Source of the DNA: DAOUJH01 sp965116555
GTDB lineage: Bacteria > Chloroflexota > Dehalococcoidia > Lucifugimonadales > QGNO01
Length of the DNA: 64,000 nt
Direction: 5' to 3'
NCBI GenBank assembly: GCA_965116555.1
Contig: OZ220698.1
Span: 1,178,001 to 1,242,000 of the forward strand
Shown: one piece after another, positions 1-7,995 of the stretch
How the letters are laid out: the number at the start of each line of letters is the position of its first letter
Position numbering within the stretch: position 1 is the first letter of the stretch
Notes under the pieces: generated by a model
Told to the model about the DNA's origin: nothing
Databases searched by the model: none
The model's input: only the letters and a program-made list of their open reading frames with translations
Translations under genes and position numbers: made by a program

Positions 1-211
1 TAATGTAGTCATCTTTGTCAAGGGCATCTATAGCCCCTACCGCCACGGCCTCTTGTCCAATATACAGATGCAAAAAGCCCCTGATCTTTCCCAGCATGTA
101 CTGTTCCGCGGCCCGTTCTTCAAACACTCTAAGCAACACCATCTGCCTATAGAAGTCAACCAGGGTTGCTTTGTCCAACTGCTCCGCGACCTTGTAGGTA
201 GTACTCTTCAT
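1..211 (-). CDS. 2-oxoacid (pyruvate) dehydrogenase E1 alpha subunit, N-terminal part
   Basis: Partial gene cut by the left edge; about 70 N-terminal residues are visible from an ATG at 211. They read as the start of a thiamine-diphosphate E1 alpha subunit: a lead-in helix (LVDFYRQMVLLRVFEERAAE) followed by the family signature RGFLHLYIGQEAVAVGA. It lies 14 bases after the lpdA stop on the same strand, so the two are probably co-transcribed as part of a pyruvate or acetoin dehydrogenase operon continuing leftward (E1 beta and E2 expected). Pyruvate versus branched-chain or acetoin substrate cannot be decided from this fragment. Confidence 0.85.
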   Translation of the reverse strand, partial: MKSTTYKVAEQLDKATLVDFYRQMVLLRVFEERAAEQYMLGKIRGFLHLYIGQEAVAVGAIDALDKDDYI

Positions 212-225
212 AACGCCTTTTCCAC

Positions 226-1611
226 CTATATGTGAATAGCCTCTCCGTCCGCAGCGAGAGCAGCCTCTTTCAATGTCTCAGAAATGGTGGGATGTGAATG
301 AACCAGCCAGCCTATCTCTTTAGTAGTGCCTTCCAGGTGATGCCCCAATGACCACTCAGCTAGCATTTCTGTCACGTCGGGGCCTATCATGTGAGCGCCT
401 AGTATCTCACCGTAGTTCTTATCGGCAACGACCTTGGTCATACCCTCAACATCGCCTATAGCCATTGCTTTGCCGCTGGCCTGGAAGGGGAATTTGCCAA
501 CTTTCACATCATGTCCTTGCTCTTTAGCCTGCTGCTCCGTAAGGCCAAAGCTGGCAACTTGCGGGTGACAGTACGTGGCCCTGGGCATGAACTGATAGTC
601 GAGGGGGGGGGAATTCAAACCGGCTATCCGTTCGGCCGTCATCACCCCCTGCGCCATTCCCACGTGGGCCAGCAACATGATACCAGTTACATCACCTATG
701 GCATATACGCCCGGAACGTTGGTAGCCATCTCAGAGTTGACCTTTACAAACCCGCGGTCAAGCTCAAGGGCTATATTGCTTGCTCCAATCTCTTCCGTAT
801 TGGCCTGGACCCCGGCTGCTATTAGCACCAGATCGCATTCCAGAGTAGTGGCTTCTTTTTCTCCCTGGATCTCAAGGCTAATCCCCTTCTTCTTCACATC
901 CGCCTTGGAAACCTTGGTAGACGTGTGGAATTTGATGCCCTGACGAGTAAACGACCGCTCCAAGAAACGGCTGATCTCTTCATCCTCATTGGGAAGGAGA
1001 TGGGGCAGCAACTCTACTATTGTGACTTCCACACCGTAGGCGTTCCAAAGATAGGCGAACTCAGCGCCGGTAGCGCCTCCACCCACTATGACAACTCTCT
1101 TGGGGAGTTCCCGCAACTCAAGGGCCTCCCTGCTGGTGATGACCTGTTTCTTATCAATCTCCAGACCCGGGATGGAGCGGGCACGGGCGCCAGTGGCAAT
1201 GATGATGTTGGAAGCGGTGATTTTCCCGCCGTCCGGAGTTATCTCCAGGGTATTCGCATCAGAGAAGGCAGCATGTCCTTTGATATGCTGGACTTTGTTC
1301 TTCCTCAGCAGAGAAGCCACACCCTTGGTCAAGGTGTCCACCACCCGCCTGCTTCTATCGATGGCTTTCCCAAAGTCGGCTTGGATGTTGTCCACACTGA
1401 TTCCAAAGGCCTCTGCCCTGTGGAAAAGCTCCAAGACCTCAGCGTTCTTTAGAAGAGCTTTGCTGGGGATACAACCCCAGTTCAAGCAAACGCCGCCCAG
1501 GGTGTCGTCTCTTTCAACTACAGCAGCCTTAAGACCCAGCTGCCCGGCTCTTATTCCCGCCACATACCCAGCCGGTCCGGAACCTATAACCACAACATCG
1601 TAATCAGGCAC
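226..1611 (-). CDS. lpdA: Dihydrolipoyl dehydrogenase (E3)
   Basis: FAD flavoenzyme of 461 residues that reoxidises dihydrolipoamide with NAD+ in 2-oxoacid dehydrogenase complexes. The N-terminal FAD Rossmann motif GSGPAG is at residues 10-15. The redox-active disulfide is C42-x4-C47 in GGVCLNWGCIPSK. A second dinucleotide fold (VVIVGGGATGAEFA) is mid-protein, GVYAIGD is the second FAD-binding stretch, and the C-terminal HPTISE carries the catalytic His/Glu. Length is normal for the family. The start is GTG with a GGAG-like ribosome site. It directly precedes the E1 alpha gene, which supports a dehydrogenase-complex role over another disulfide reductase. Confidence 0.95.
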   Translation of the reverse strand: MPDYDVVVIGSGPAGYVAGIRAGQLGLKAAVVERDDTLGGVCLNWGCIPSKALLKNAEVLELFHRAEAFGISVDNIQADFGKAIDRSRRVVDTLTKGVASLLRKNKVQHIKGHAAFSDANTLEITPDGGKITASNIIIATGARARSIPGLEIDKKQVITSREALELRELPKRVVIVGGGATGAEFAYLWNAYGVEVTIVELLPHLLPNEDEEISRFLERSFTRQGIKFHTSTKVSKADVKKKGISLEIQGEKEATTLECDLVLIAAGVQANTEEIGASNIALELDRGFVKVNSEMATNVPGVYAIGDVTGIMLLAHVGMAQGVMTAERIAGLNSPPLDYQFMPRATYCHPQVASFGLTEQQAKEQGHDVKVGKFPFQASGKAMAIGDVEGMTKVVADKNYGEILGAHMIGPDVTEMLAEWSLGHHLEGTTKEIGWLVHSHPTISETLKEAALAADGEAIHI

Positions 1612-1641
1612 TCGTCACTCCATCACGAGATTTTGCCCCAT

Positions 1642-1672
1642 AGTATAAGTTTGTCACTACCCGTAATGTCTA
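1642..1672 (-). promoter_or_regulatory. Possible promoter of the lpdA operon
   Basis: On the minus strand, TATACT (1642-1647) stands 19 bases after TAGACA (1667-1672), about 30 bases before the lpdA start. The long spacer and imperfect -35 make this a weak call. The 1612-1903 gap otherwise shows only the promoter of the next gene. Confidence 0.3.
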
Positions 1673-1859
1673 GGGCCTAGGGGCTTTGGCTAGGCCGTCA
1701 TAGAGAATAACTATGGGAGCCAGAGATGTTATCAATGGCTCATAGGCAATCTACAGGATAACAGGTTAATCCTCAGTTCGCTCTAGGTACAATATCCAAA
1801 GATTAAGGCAAAATTGGACAGAAATCATGCCTAAATGACTAGCCTAAACCGCGTAAATC

Positions 1860-1868
1860 TGGTATAAA
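1860..1868 (+). promoter_or_regulatory. Extended -10 promoter of the zinc-ribbon gene
   Basis: TGGTATAAA matches the extended -10 form (TG-N-TATAAT) and lies about 35 bases before the ATG at 1904. I see no good -35 box, as expected for an extended -10 promoter. A strong ribosome site (AGGGAGG) follows at about 1891. Confidence 0.45.
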
Positions 1869-1903
1869 CTGTAGCGAACAATTCCTGAATAGGGAGGAAT
1901 CAT

Positions 1904-2044
1904 ATGCAAGGTTATTGCGTTAAGTGCCGAGCATCAAGGGAGATTGGGAACCCACAGTCCATTACGATGAAGAATGGGCGCCCCGCCACACAGGGCACCT
2001 GTGGCACCTGTGGCACCAAGATGTTCAAGATCGGCAAAGCGTAA
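1904..2044 (+). CDS. Small zinc-ribbon protein (DUF5679-like)
   Basis: A 46-residue protein beginning MQGYCVKCRASREI and ending in a basic tail, GTKMFKIGKA. Two Cys pairs, YCVKC near the N-terminus and TCGTC near residues 33-36, give a CxxC...CxxC zinc-ribbon pattern. The layout resembles the DUF5679 family of tiny zinc-ribbon proteins of unknown function that are common in Chloroflexota and Actinomycetota; family assignment is from memory. The start is supported by AGGGAGG seven bases upstream and an extended -10 promoter. The second Cys knuckle is encoded by a short tandem DNA repeat. It stands alone between the lpdA and pnt operons. Confidence 0.75.
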   Translation: MQGYCVKCRASREIGNPQSITMKNGRPATQGTCGTCGTKMFKIGKA

Positions 2045-2209
2045 GTTTGACCGATTTATCTCGCATCTTTCAGATTAGTTTAGAAGCGTAGGGTTCCTTT
2101 TGACGCTTCTGTGTATGTTGGCCCAGGGTAACTTGACCTGACGTTTCAGGTTTAGGTTGCCTTGGGCTAATTGTTGAAGGGTTAGTACAACCCTATCAAG
2201 TTTGTTCTT

Positions 2210-3400
2210 ATGATTGTTGGAGTGCCTACAGAGACTTACCCTACTGAACGCCGAGTGGCTCTTGTGCCCGCGGTGGTGCCCATGCTTTCTCGCATCCAGG
2301 TAGACACCGTAGTTCAAGCAGGCGCCGGCAAGGAAGCAGGCTTCCCGGACCGACTATACGCGGAGCAAAACGCGCAAATAGCCAACAGCCGTGAAGAGGT
2401 CTTTGATTCCGCCGATGTTGTGCTGCAGGTGCGCGGCCCCGGCGCCAACTCTGAAGCTGGGAAAGACGACGTAGCGCTATTGAAGCCTGGACAGGTTCTC
2501 ATTGCGTTGCTGGACCCTCTCAGCTCCCTTGAATCAACGCGAGAGTTAGCCGAAAAGGGTATTACCGCATTCGCGCTGGAGATGGTGCCCAGAATCAGCC
2601 GCGCCCAATCCATGGATGCGCTAACCTCCCAAGCCACTATAGTTGGATACAAAGCTGTCTTGTTAGCGGCTGAGGCGCTGAACAAGATCTTCCCCATGAT
2701 GATGACGGCCGCGGGCACCATTACGCCCGCCAGGGTATTTGTGGTTGGGGCCGGTGTAGCCGGGCTGCAAGCCATTGCCACCGCTCATCGCCTAGGAGGG
2801 GTGGTCCAGGGTTACGATATTAGGCCCGATGTGAAGAACCAAGTGGAAAGCTTGGGCGCTAAATTTGTGCAGATTGAGCTGGATACGGAAGGAGCCGAAG
2901 CCGCGGGAGGATATGCCCAGGCTATGGGGGAGGAGTTCTACAAGCGCCAGCGCGAGTTACTGGCAACCGTGGTAGCCGATAGCGACGTTGTCATCACCAC
3001 TGCCGCCGTTCCCGGAAGGAAGGCGCCTATCTTGATAACGGAAGAGATGGTCAAAGCTATGAGCCCGGGCTCCGTGATAGTAGACGTAGCCGCTGAAGGC
3101 GGAGGCAACTGCGAACTGACAAAGCCGTCTGAAACAGTAGAAGAGCACAACGTCACAATCATGGGGCCAACAAACCTGGCCTCCTCCATTCCGCTGCACG
3201 CCAGCCAGATGTACGCCAGGAACCAGCTTTCCTTCCTCCGCAATATAGTTAAGGATGGGGAGTTGAATCTGGATATGTCAGACCAGATCACCAGAGAGAG
3301 CTTGCTCACCCATAACGGTGAGGTGGTGAACAATCGTGTGCGGGAAATGTTGGGCATGTCTCCACTAGAAGACGAAGCAAAAGAAGGGAGCGGGTCCTGA
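2210..3400 (+). CDS. pntAA: NAD(P) transhydrogenase subunit alpha, NAD(H)-binding part
   Basis: Soluble domain I of the membrane transhydrogenase that couples proton entry to NADP+ reduction by NADH; 396 residues. It opens with the alanine dehydrogenase/PNT-type motif MIVGVPTETYPTERRVALVP. It has the RAQSMDALTSQATIVGYKA segment and a Rossmann glycine motif (VVGAGVAGLQAIATAHRLG) around residue 180. A conserved stretch (VIVDVAAEGGGNCELT) lies near residue 300. The length fits the split alpha1 form. One base separates it from pntAB, which overlaps pntB, giving the three-gene arrangement known from Rhodospirillum and many other bacteria. Confidence 0.95.
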   Translation: MIVGVPTETYPTERRVALVPAVVPMLSRIQVDTVVQAGAGKEAGFPDRLYAEQNAQIANSREEVFDSADVVLQVRGPGANSEAGKDDVALLKPGQVLIALLDPLSSLESTRELAEKGITAFALEMVPRISRAQSMDALTSQATIVGYKAVLLAAEALNKIFPMMMTAAGTITPARVFVVGAGVAGLQAIATAHRLGGVVQGYDIRPDVKNQVESLGAKFVQIELDTEGAEAAGGYAQAMGEEFYKRQRELLATVVADSDVVITTAAVPGRKAPILITEEMVKAMSPGSVIVDVAAEGGGNCELTKPSETVEEHNVTIMGPTNLASSIPLHASQMYARNQLSFLRNIVKDGELNLDMSDQITRESLLTHNGEVVNNRVREMLGMSPLEDEAKEGSGS

Positions 3401-3401
3401 C

Positions 3402-3686
3402 ATGGAGATTTTCATAGCAGGACTGACCATATTTGTACTGGCCGTCTTTGTGGGCTTTGAAGTCATCACAAAGGTACCGCCTCTGTTGCATACACCGCTT
3501 ATGTCGGGCGCCAACGCCATGTCGGGGGTTACCCTGGTTGGAGCCGTGGTAGCCGCGGGCGTGGAAGAGCCGGTAATCGCCAGCATTCTGGGCGTCATAG
3601 CCGTAGCGCTAGCCACAGTAAACGTAGTCGGTGGGTTCCTGGTAACCCATCGCATGCTTCAGATGTTCCGCAGGAAAGACCAATGA
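3402..3686 (+). CDS. pntAB: NAD(P) transhydrogenase subunit alpha, membrane part
   Basis: A 94-residue integral membrane protein corresponding to the alpha2 subunit. It has an N-terminal hydrophobic segment (IFIAGLTIFVLAVFVGFEVI) and two further membrane stretches. The conserved loop is KVPPLLHTPLMSGANAMSG, and the C-terminus matches the family (GGFLVTHRMLQMF). Its last four bases contain the pntB ATG (ATGA overlap), indicating translational coupling. Confidence 0.95.
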   Translation: MEIFIAGLTIFVLAVFVGFEVITKVPPLLHTPLMSGANAMSGVTLVGAVVAAGVEEPVIASILGVIAVALATVNVVGGFLVTHRMLQMFRRKDQ

Positions 3687-5086
3687 CCATCGAAGCTAGC
3701 ATAGTAAATCTCATCTATCTCATCGCCGCCGTCCTGTTCATCTTCGGACTGAAGAACCTTTCCCATCCCCGGACCGCCGTTAGGGGCAACATCATGGGGG
3801 CCAGCGGCATGCTCCTTGCCATAATCATCACGCTGTTCGATCAGCAGATAGTGCGGTTTGAACTGATCATAGTTGGCCTCATCATTGGCGCATCGATCGG
3901 AGTGGCGCTGGCGACGAGAGTGGCCATAACCTCTATGCCCCAGTTGGTGGCGTTGTTCAACGGCCTAGGTGGCGCGGCGTCCATGCTGGTGGCCGGCGCC
4001 GCTTTGGAGCAAGAGCTTTTCAGGGGAACGGACCTGGGACTACAGTTCTCAATAGCTTCCGGTCTCTCCGCCCTTATTGGATCTGTTACTTTACTGGGCA
4101 GCTTGGTCGCCTTTGGCAAGCTCCAAGGTCTTATTACAGAGTCGCCGGTTTTGTTGCCGGGGCGTCACGTACTGAACATCCTGCTGGGGCTGGTCACCAT
4201 TGGCTTGGTAATATGGCTGGCCATAGACCCCTCCAGCAGCATCCCGTTCTGGGCTCTGGTGGCAGTTGCAGCGGTGTTTGGCATCACCTTGGTCATACCC
4301 ATTGGCGGCGCGGATATGCCCGTGGTCATATCCTTGCTCAACTCCTATTCCGGCCTGGCCGCCGCCGCCACGGGCTTTGTTCTTGAGAACAATATGCTGA
4401 TAATCGCAGGGTCATTGGTGGGAGCCGCCGGTCTCATTCTGACCCGCATCATGTCCAAGGCCATGAACAGGTCTCTGACCAACGTTCTCTTTGCCGGCGT
4501 GGGCGCGGTGGCAGCTTCTGCGGCAGAGGCCGACGAAGTGTACGGCGGCAAGATAAAGGCGGCCACGGCCGATGAAATAGCCATGCTTATGGAAGACGCG
4601 CGTCGTGTCGTCATAGTGCCCGGCTACGGAATGGCGGTGGCGCAAGCTCAGTTTGCGGTGCGGGACCTAACCAATCTGTTGGATTCCAAGGGCGTGGAAG
4701 TTGAGTTTGCGATTCACCCGGTAGCGGGCCGCATGCCCGGCCATATGAACGTCCTACTAGCCGAGGTGAATATACCGTACGAGAAGCTGAGAGAGATGGA
4801 CGACATAAATCCCAGCTTTGAGCAAACGGACATGGTGCTTGTGATTGGCGCCAACGACGTGGTGAACCCCGTGGCCAGAGACATGGATGATCCCTCCAAT
4901 CCAATAGCCGGCATGCCCATTTTGAACGTAGACCATGCGCGTACGGTAGTGGTAATCAAGCGCAGCTTGAGTCCGGGGTTTGCCGGTATACCCAACCCGC
5001 TCTTCTCCGCGGACAACACTTTGATGTTCTTTGCGGACGCCAAGCAGGCCGCGTTAGACCTGGTTTCCGCCGTAAAAGAGGCCTAG
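3683..5086 (+). CDS. pntB: NAD(P) transhydrogenase subunit beta
   Basis: 467 residues. About eight N-terminal membrane helices form part of the proton channel. The soluble NADP(H)-binding domain III occupies roughly the last 180 residues. Visible domain III motifs are VVIVPGYGMAVAQAQ, IHPVAGRMPGHMNVLLAEVN, VLVIGANDVVNP and the near-C-terminal NPLF. Length is usual. It ends the pnt operon. I see no strong terminator before the 16S promoter 36 bases on, so some read-through into the rRNA gene is possible. Confidence 0.95.
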   Translation: MTIEASIVNLIYLIAAVLFIFGLKNLSHPRTAVRGNIMGASGMLLAIIITLFDQQIVRFELIIVGLIIGASIGVALATRVAITSMPQLVALFNGLGGAASMLVAGAALEQELFRGTDLGLQFSIASGLSALIGSVTLLGSLVAFGKLQGLITESPVLLPGRHVLNILLGLVTIGLVIWLAIDPSSSIPFWALVAVAAVFGITLVIPIGGADMPVVISLLNSYSGLAAAATGFVLENNMLIIAGSLVGAAGLILTRIMSKAMNRSLTNVLFAGVGAVAASAAEADEVYGGKIKAATADEIAMLMEDARRVVIVPGYGMAVAQAQFAVRDLTNLLDSKGVEVEFAIHPVAGRMPGHMNVLLAEVNIPYEKLREMDDINPSFEQTDMVLVIGANDVVNPVARDMDDPSNPIAGMPILNVDHARTVVVIKRSLSPGFAGIPNPLFSADNTLMFFADAKQAALDLVSAVKEA

Positions 5087-5121
5087 CTTTCACCGGCTTG
5101 GGCGGATTGTCCGGGAATCTG

Positions 5122-5151
5122 TTGACACCAGTCCCAATGAAGGTTTATGAT
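5122..5151 (+). promoter_or_regulatory. Promoter of the 16S rRNA gene
   Basis: TTGACA (5122-5127), an 18-base spacer and TATGAT (5146-5151) form a near-consensus housekeeping promoter. Transcription should start around 5158, some 70 bases before mature 16S and just ahead of the leader hairpin. The pntB stop is 36 bases upstream of the -35 box. Confidence 0.75.
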
Positions 5152-5160
5152 GCAAATGCA

Positions 5161-5192
5161 ATCGGCCTTTGGCCGATGTTTTGCGCTTTTGG
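5161..5192 (+). promoter_or_regulatory. rRNA leader hairpin plus boxA-like element
   Basis: ATCGGCC-TTT-GGCCGAT (5161-5177) is a perfect 7-bp hairpin at the very 5' end of the predicted transcript. Shortly after comes TTGCGCTTTTGG (5181-5192), similar to the rRNA antitermination boxA (TGCTCTTTA). Hairpin then boxA copies the boxB-boxA order of known rrn leaders, so an antitermination site is likely. The hairpin could instead be a weak terminator for the pnt operon, since some T residues follow it. Confidence 0.45.
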
Positions 5193-5194
5193 CA

Positions 5195-5221
5195 CCTTAA
5201 CAAGTGGATAGTGGAAGGAAG
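5195..5221 (+). other. 16S precursor processing stem, 5' arm
   Basis: This 27-base stretch pairs with 6853-6879 beyond the 3' end of the 16S gene. There are 24 Watson-Crick pairs, two G-U pairs and one A-C mismatch. It is the expected RNase III-type stem that loops out the whole 16S precursor. Confidence 0.8.
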
Positions 5222-5228
5222 TAAGGTT

Positions 5229-6731
<1,503 letters not shown>

Positions 6732-6852
6732 GGGAGTCCCTTGAGGGAATCCTAGGTCGGTGAGTGGGCGTACTCCCCTACTCTTGCAGCTACGGAATGA
6801 CCACCCGTAGCAGTGACGCTCGCTCCGGTCACTTAACATTTTGAACCAAAAT

Positions 6853-6879
6853 CTTCCTTCCGCTATCTACCTGTTAAGG
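6853..6879 (+). other. 16S precursor processing stem, 3' arm
   Basis: Pairs with 5195-5221 to close the precursor around the 16S RNA. Between the mature 3' end and this arm, two small hairpins are visible: GCTACGG/CCGTAGC at 6789-6811, and AGTGAC/GTCACT directly after it. These are trailer structures, not a second RNA gene. Confidence 0.8.
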
Positions 6880-6887
6880 ACAAAAAC

Positions 6888-6915
6888 AAAAACCCGGTGA
6901 AATCACCGGGTTTTT
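6888..6915. terminator. Bidirectional intrinsic terminator between 16S and lexA
   Basis: CCCGGTG-AAAT-CACCGGG (6893-6910) is flanked by an A-run on the left and a T-run on the right. It works as a Rho-independent terminator for the rightward 16S transcript and the leftward lexA transcript. It starts nine bases after the 16S processing stem ends. Confidence 0.85.
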
Positions 6916-6938
6916 GCTTTCTAGGGGATATCAGGTAG

Positions 6939-7592
6939 TTAGCCCAGGTTTCTCAACACGGCAACCACTTTGCCCTGCACCTCTATGTTGTTTGCTGAAA
7001 CAAATATAGGCTCCATTTGGCTGTTGGCCGGCTGGAGACGCACCACCGTTCCATCATTGTAAATCCGTTTCAGGGTGGCCTCTTTTTCGTTCTTCAGCCA
7101 GGCTACCACCATATCGCCGTCATTGACGCTCTCCGCCGGCTGAATAACAACCACGTCGCCGTCGTCCACTAGGGCATCTATCATAGACGTACCGCGCACA
7201 CGCAGGGCGTATAGGTTTGAGGTCCCTCTCACCCGTACACCGCCCAGCATGCCGTTGACCACGTCCACCTGGTCAACGGCACTATCCGGCGCCCATCCTT
7301 CTGAAGTGGGCACCGGAATGGGCTCTCCGGCGGCTATATAGCCCATGACAGGGACGGACACGGCGTCCTTCTGACGCTTGGCCCCCAAGACCTCAATGCC
7401 CCGGGATATCTCAGGAGAGCGACGTATGTACCCCTCTTTCTGGAGGATCTTAAGGTTATAGTCCACCACGGAGGTTGAGCTTATGTCACAAGCGTACTGG
7501 ATATCTCTGACCGTGGGGGGATAACCCTGCTCATCCAAGAACTCCTGTATCAGATTAAGGATCTTCTCTTGACGAACTGAAAGCTTTTTCAA
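6939..7592 (-). CDS. lexA: LexA repressor
   Basis: SOS regulator of 217 residues that binds damage-gene operators and cleaves itself when RecA is activated. Residues 1-70 form the winged helix domain (LSVRQEKILNLIQEF ... GYPPTVRDI). The Ala88-Gly89 cleavage bond sits in GYIAAGEP. The catalytic dyad is Ser136 (RGTSM) and Lys175 (EATLKR). The start is TTG, supported by AGGAGAG upstream. A LexA-like operator overlaps its promoter, suggesting autoregulation. Confidence 0.95.
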   Translation of the reverse strand: MKKLSVRQEKILNLIQEFLDEQGYPPTVRDIQYACDISSTSVVDYNLKILQKEGYIRRSPEISRGIEVLGAKRQKDAVSVPVMGYIAAGEPIPVPTSEGWAPDSAVDQVDVVNGMLGGVRVRGTSNLYALRVRGTSMIDALVDDGDVVVIQPAESVNDGDMVVAWLKNEKEATLKRIYNDGTVVRLQPANSQMEPIFVSANNIEVQGKVVAVLRNLG

Positions 7593-7627
7593 GGTACGCC
7601 TCTCCTAAATCAAAAAATCATCATAAA

Positions 7628-7657
7628 ATAGTACGAATGTTCTTTCCAGTTAGTCAA
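7628..7657 (-). promoter_or_regulatory. lexA promoter
   Basis: On the minus strand TTGACT (7652-7657), 18 bases, then TACTAT (7628-7633). It is placed 36 bases before the lexA TTG start. Confidence 0.65.
7631..7642 (-). promoter_or_regulatory. LexA operator (SOS box), Gram-positive type
   Basis: GAACATTCGTAC on the minus strand matches the Bacillus/Actinobacteria-type GAAC-N4-GTTC box except for one base. It covers the upstream half of the lexA -10 element and the end of the spacer, the right place for autorepression. Actual binding is inferred. Confidence 0.6.
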
Positions 7658-7725
7658 ATGTAGCACACGAGAAAAAGATCTGTCAATGATGAAGTACCAG
7701 AGAACAGGAACGACTTGGAACGCGT

Positions 7726-7977
7726 CTAAGCCAGCTTGGCGAGCCGTTTGGCCAGCCTTGACTTACGTCTGGCCGCGTTGTTGGGGTGCAATACCCCTTT
7801 CCTTGCTCCTACGTCCAACACAGATGCAGCTCTGGCAACCGCGGCGGCTGCTTGGTCTCTGCTGTTGGAATCCAGAGCCCGCTTGGCTTCCGTAACGGCG
7901 TTCTTCGCCGAGCTTCTGGCCGCCTTGTTGCGTACTGTCTTCTTGAGAGAAACACGGTGAGATTTTTCGCTTGGCAT
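7726..7977 (-). CDS. rpsT: 30S ribosomal protein S20
   Basis: A basic 83-residue protein beginning MPSEKSHRVSLKKTVRNKAARS and ending in NNAARRKSRLAKRLAKL, the standard S20 pattern of long basic helices binding 16S rRNA. Its ATG lies 18 bases after the rel stop, with AAGGA-type ribosome signals between. The preceding gene is on the same strand, so the two are probably co-transcribed. Confidence 0.95.
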   Translation of the reverse strand: MPSEKSHRVSLKKTVRNKAARSSAKNAVTEAKRALDSNSRDQAAAAVARAASVLDVGARKGVLHPNNAARRKSRLAKRLAKLA

Positions 7978-7995
7978 ATAAATCCTTTGTCCTTA

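Noticed and set aside
2075..2317. An 80-codon frame on the minus strand before pntAA
   Set aside because: It overlaps the pntAA start, is rich in His and Asn without pattern, and has no ribosome site.
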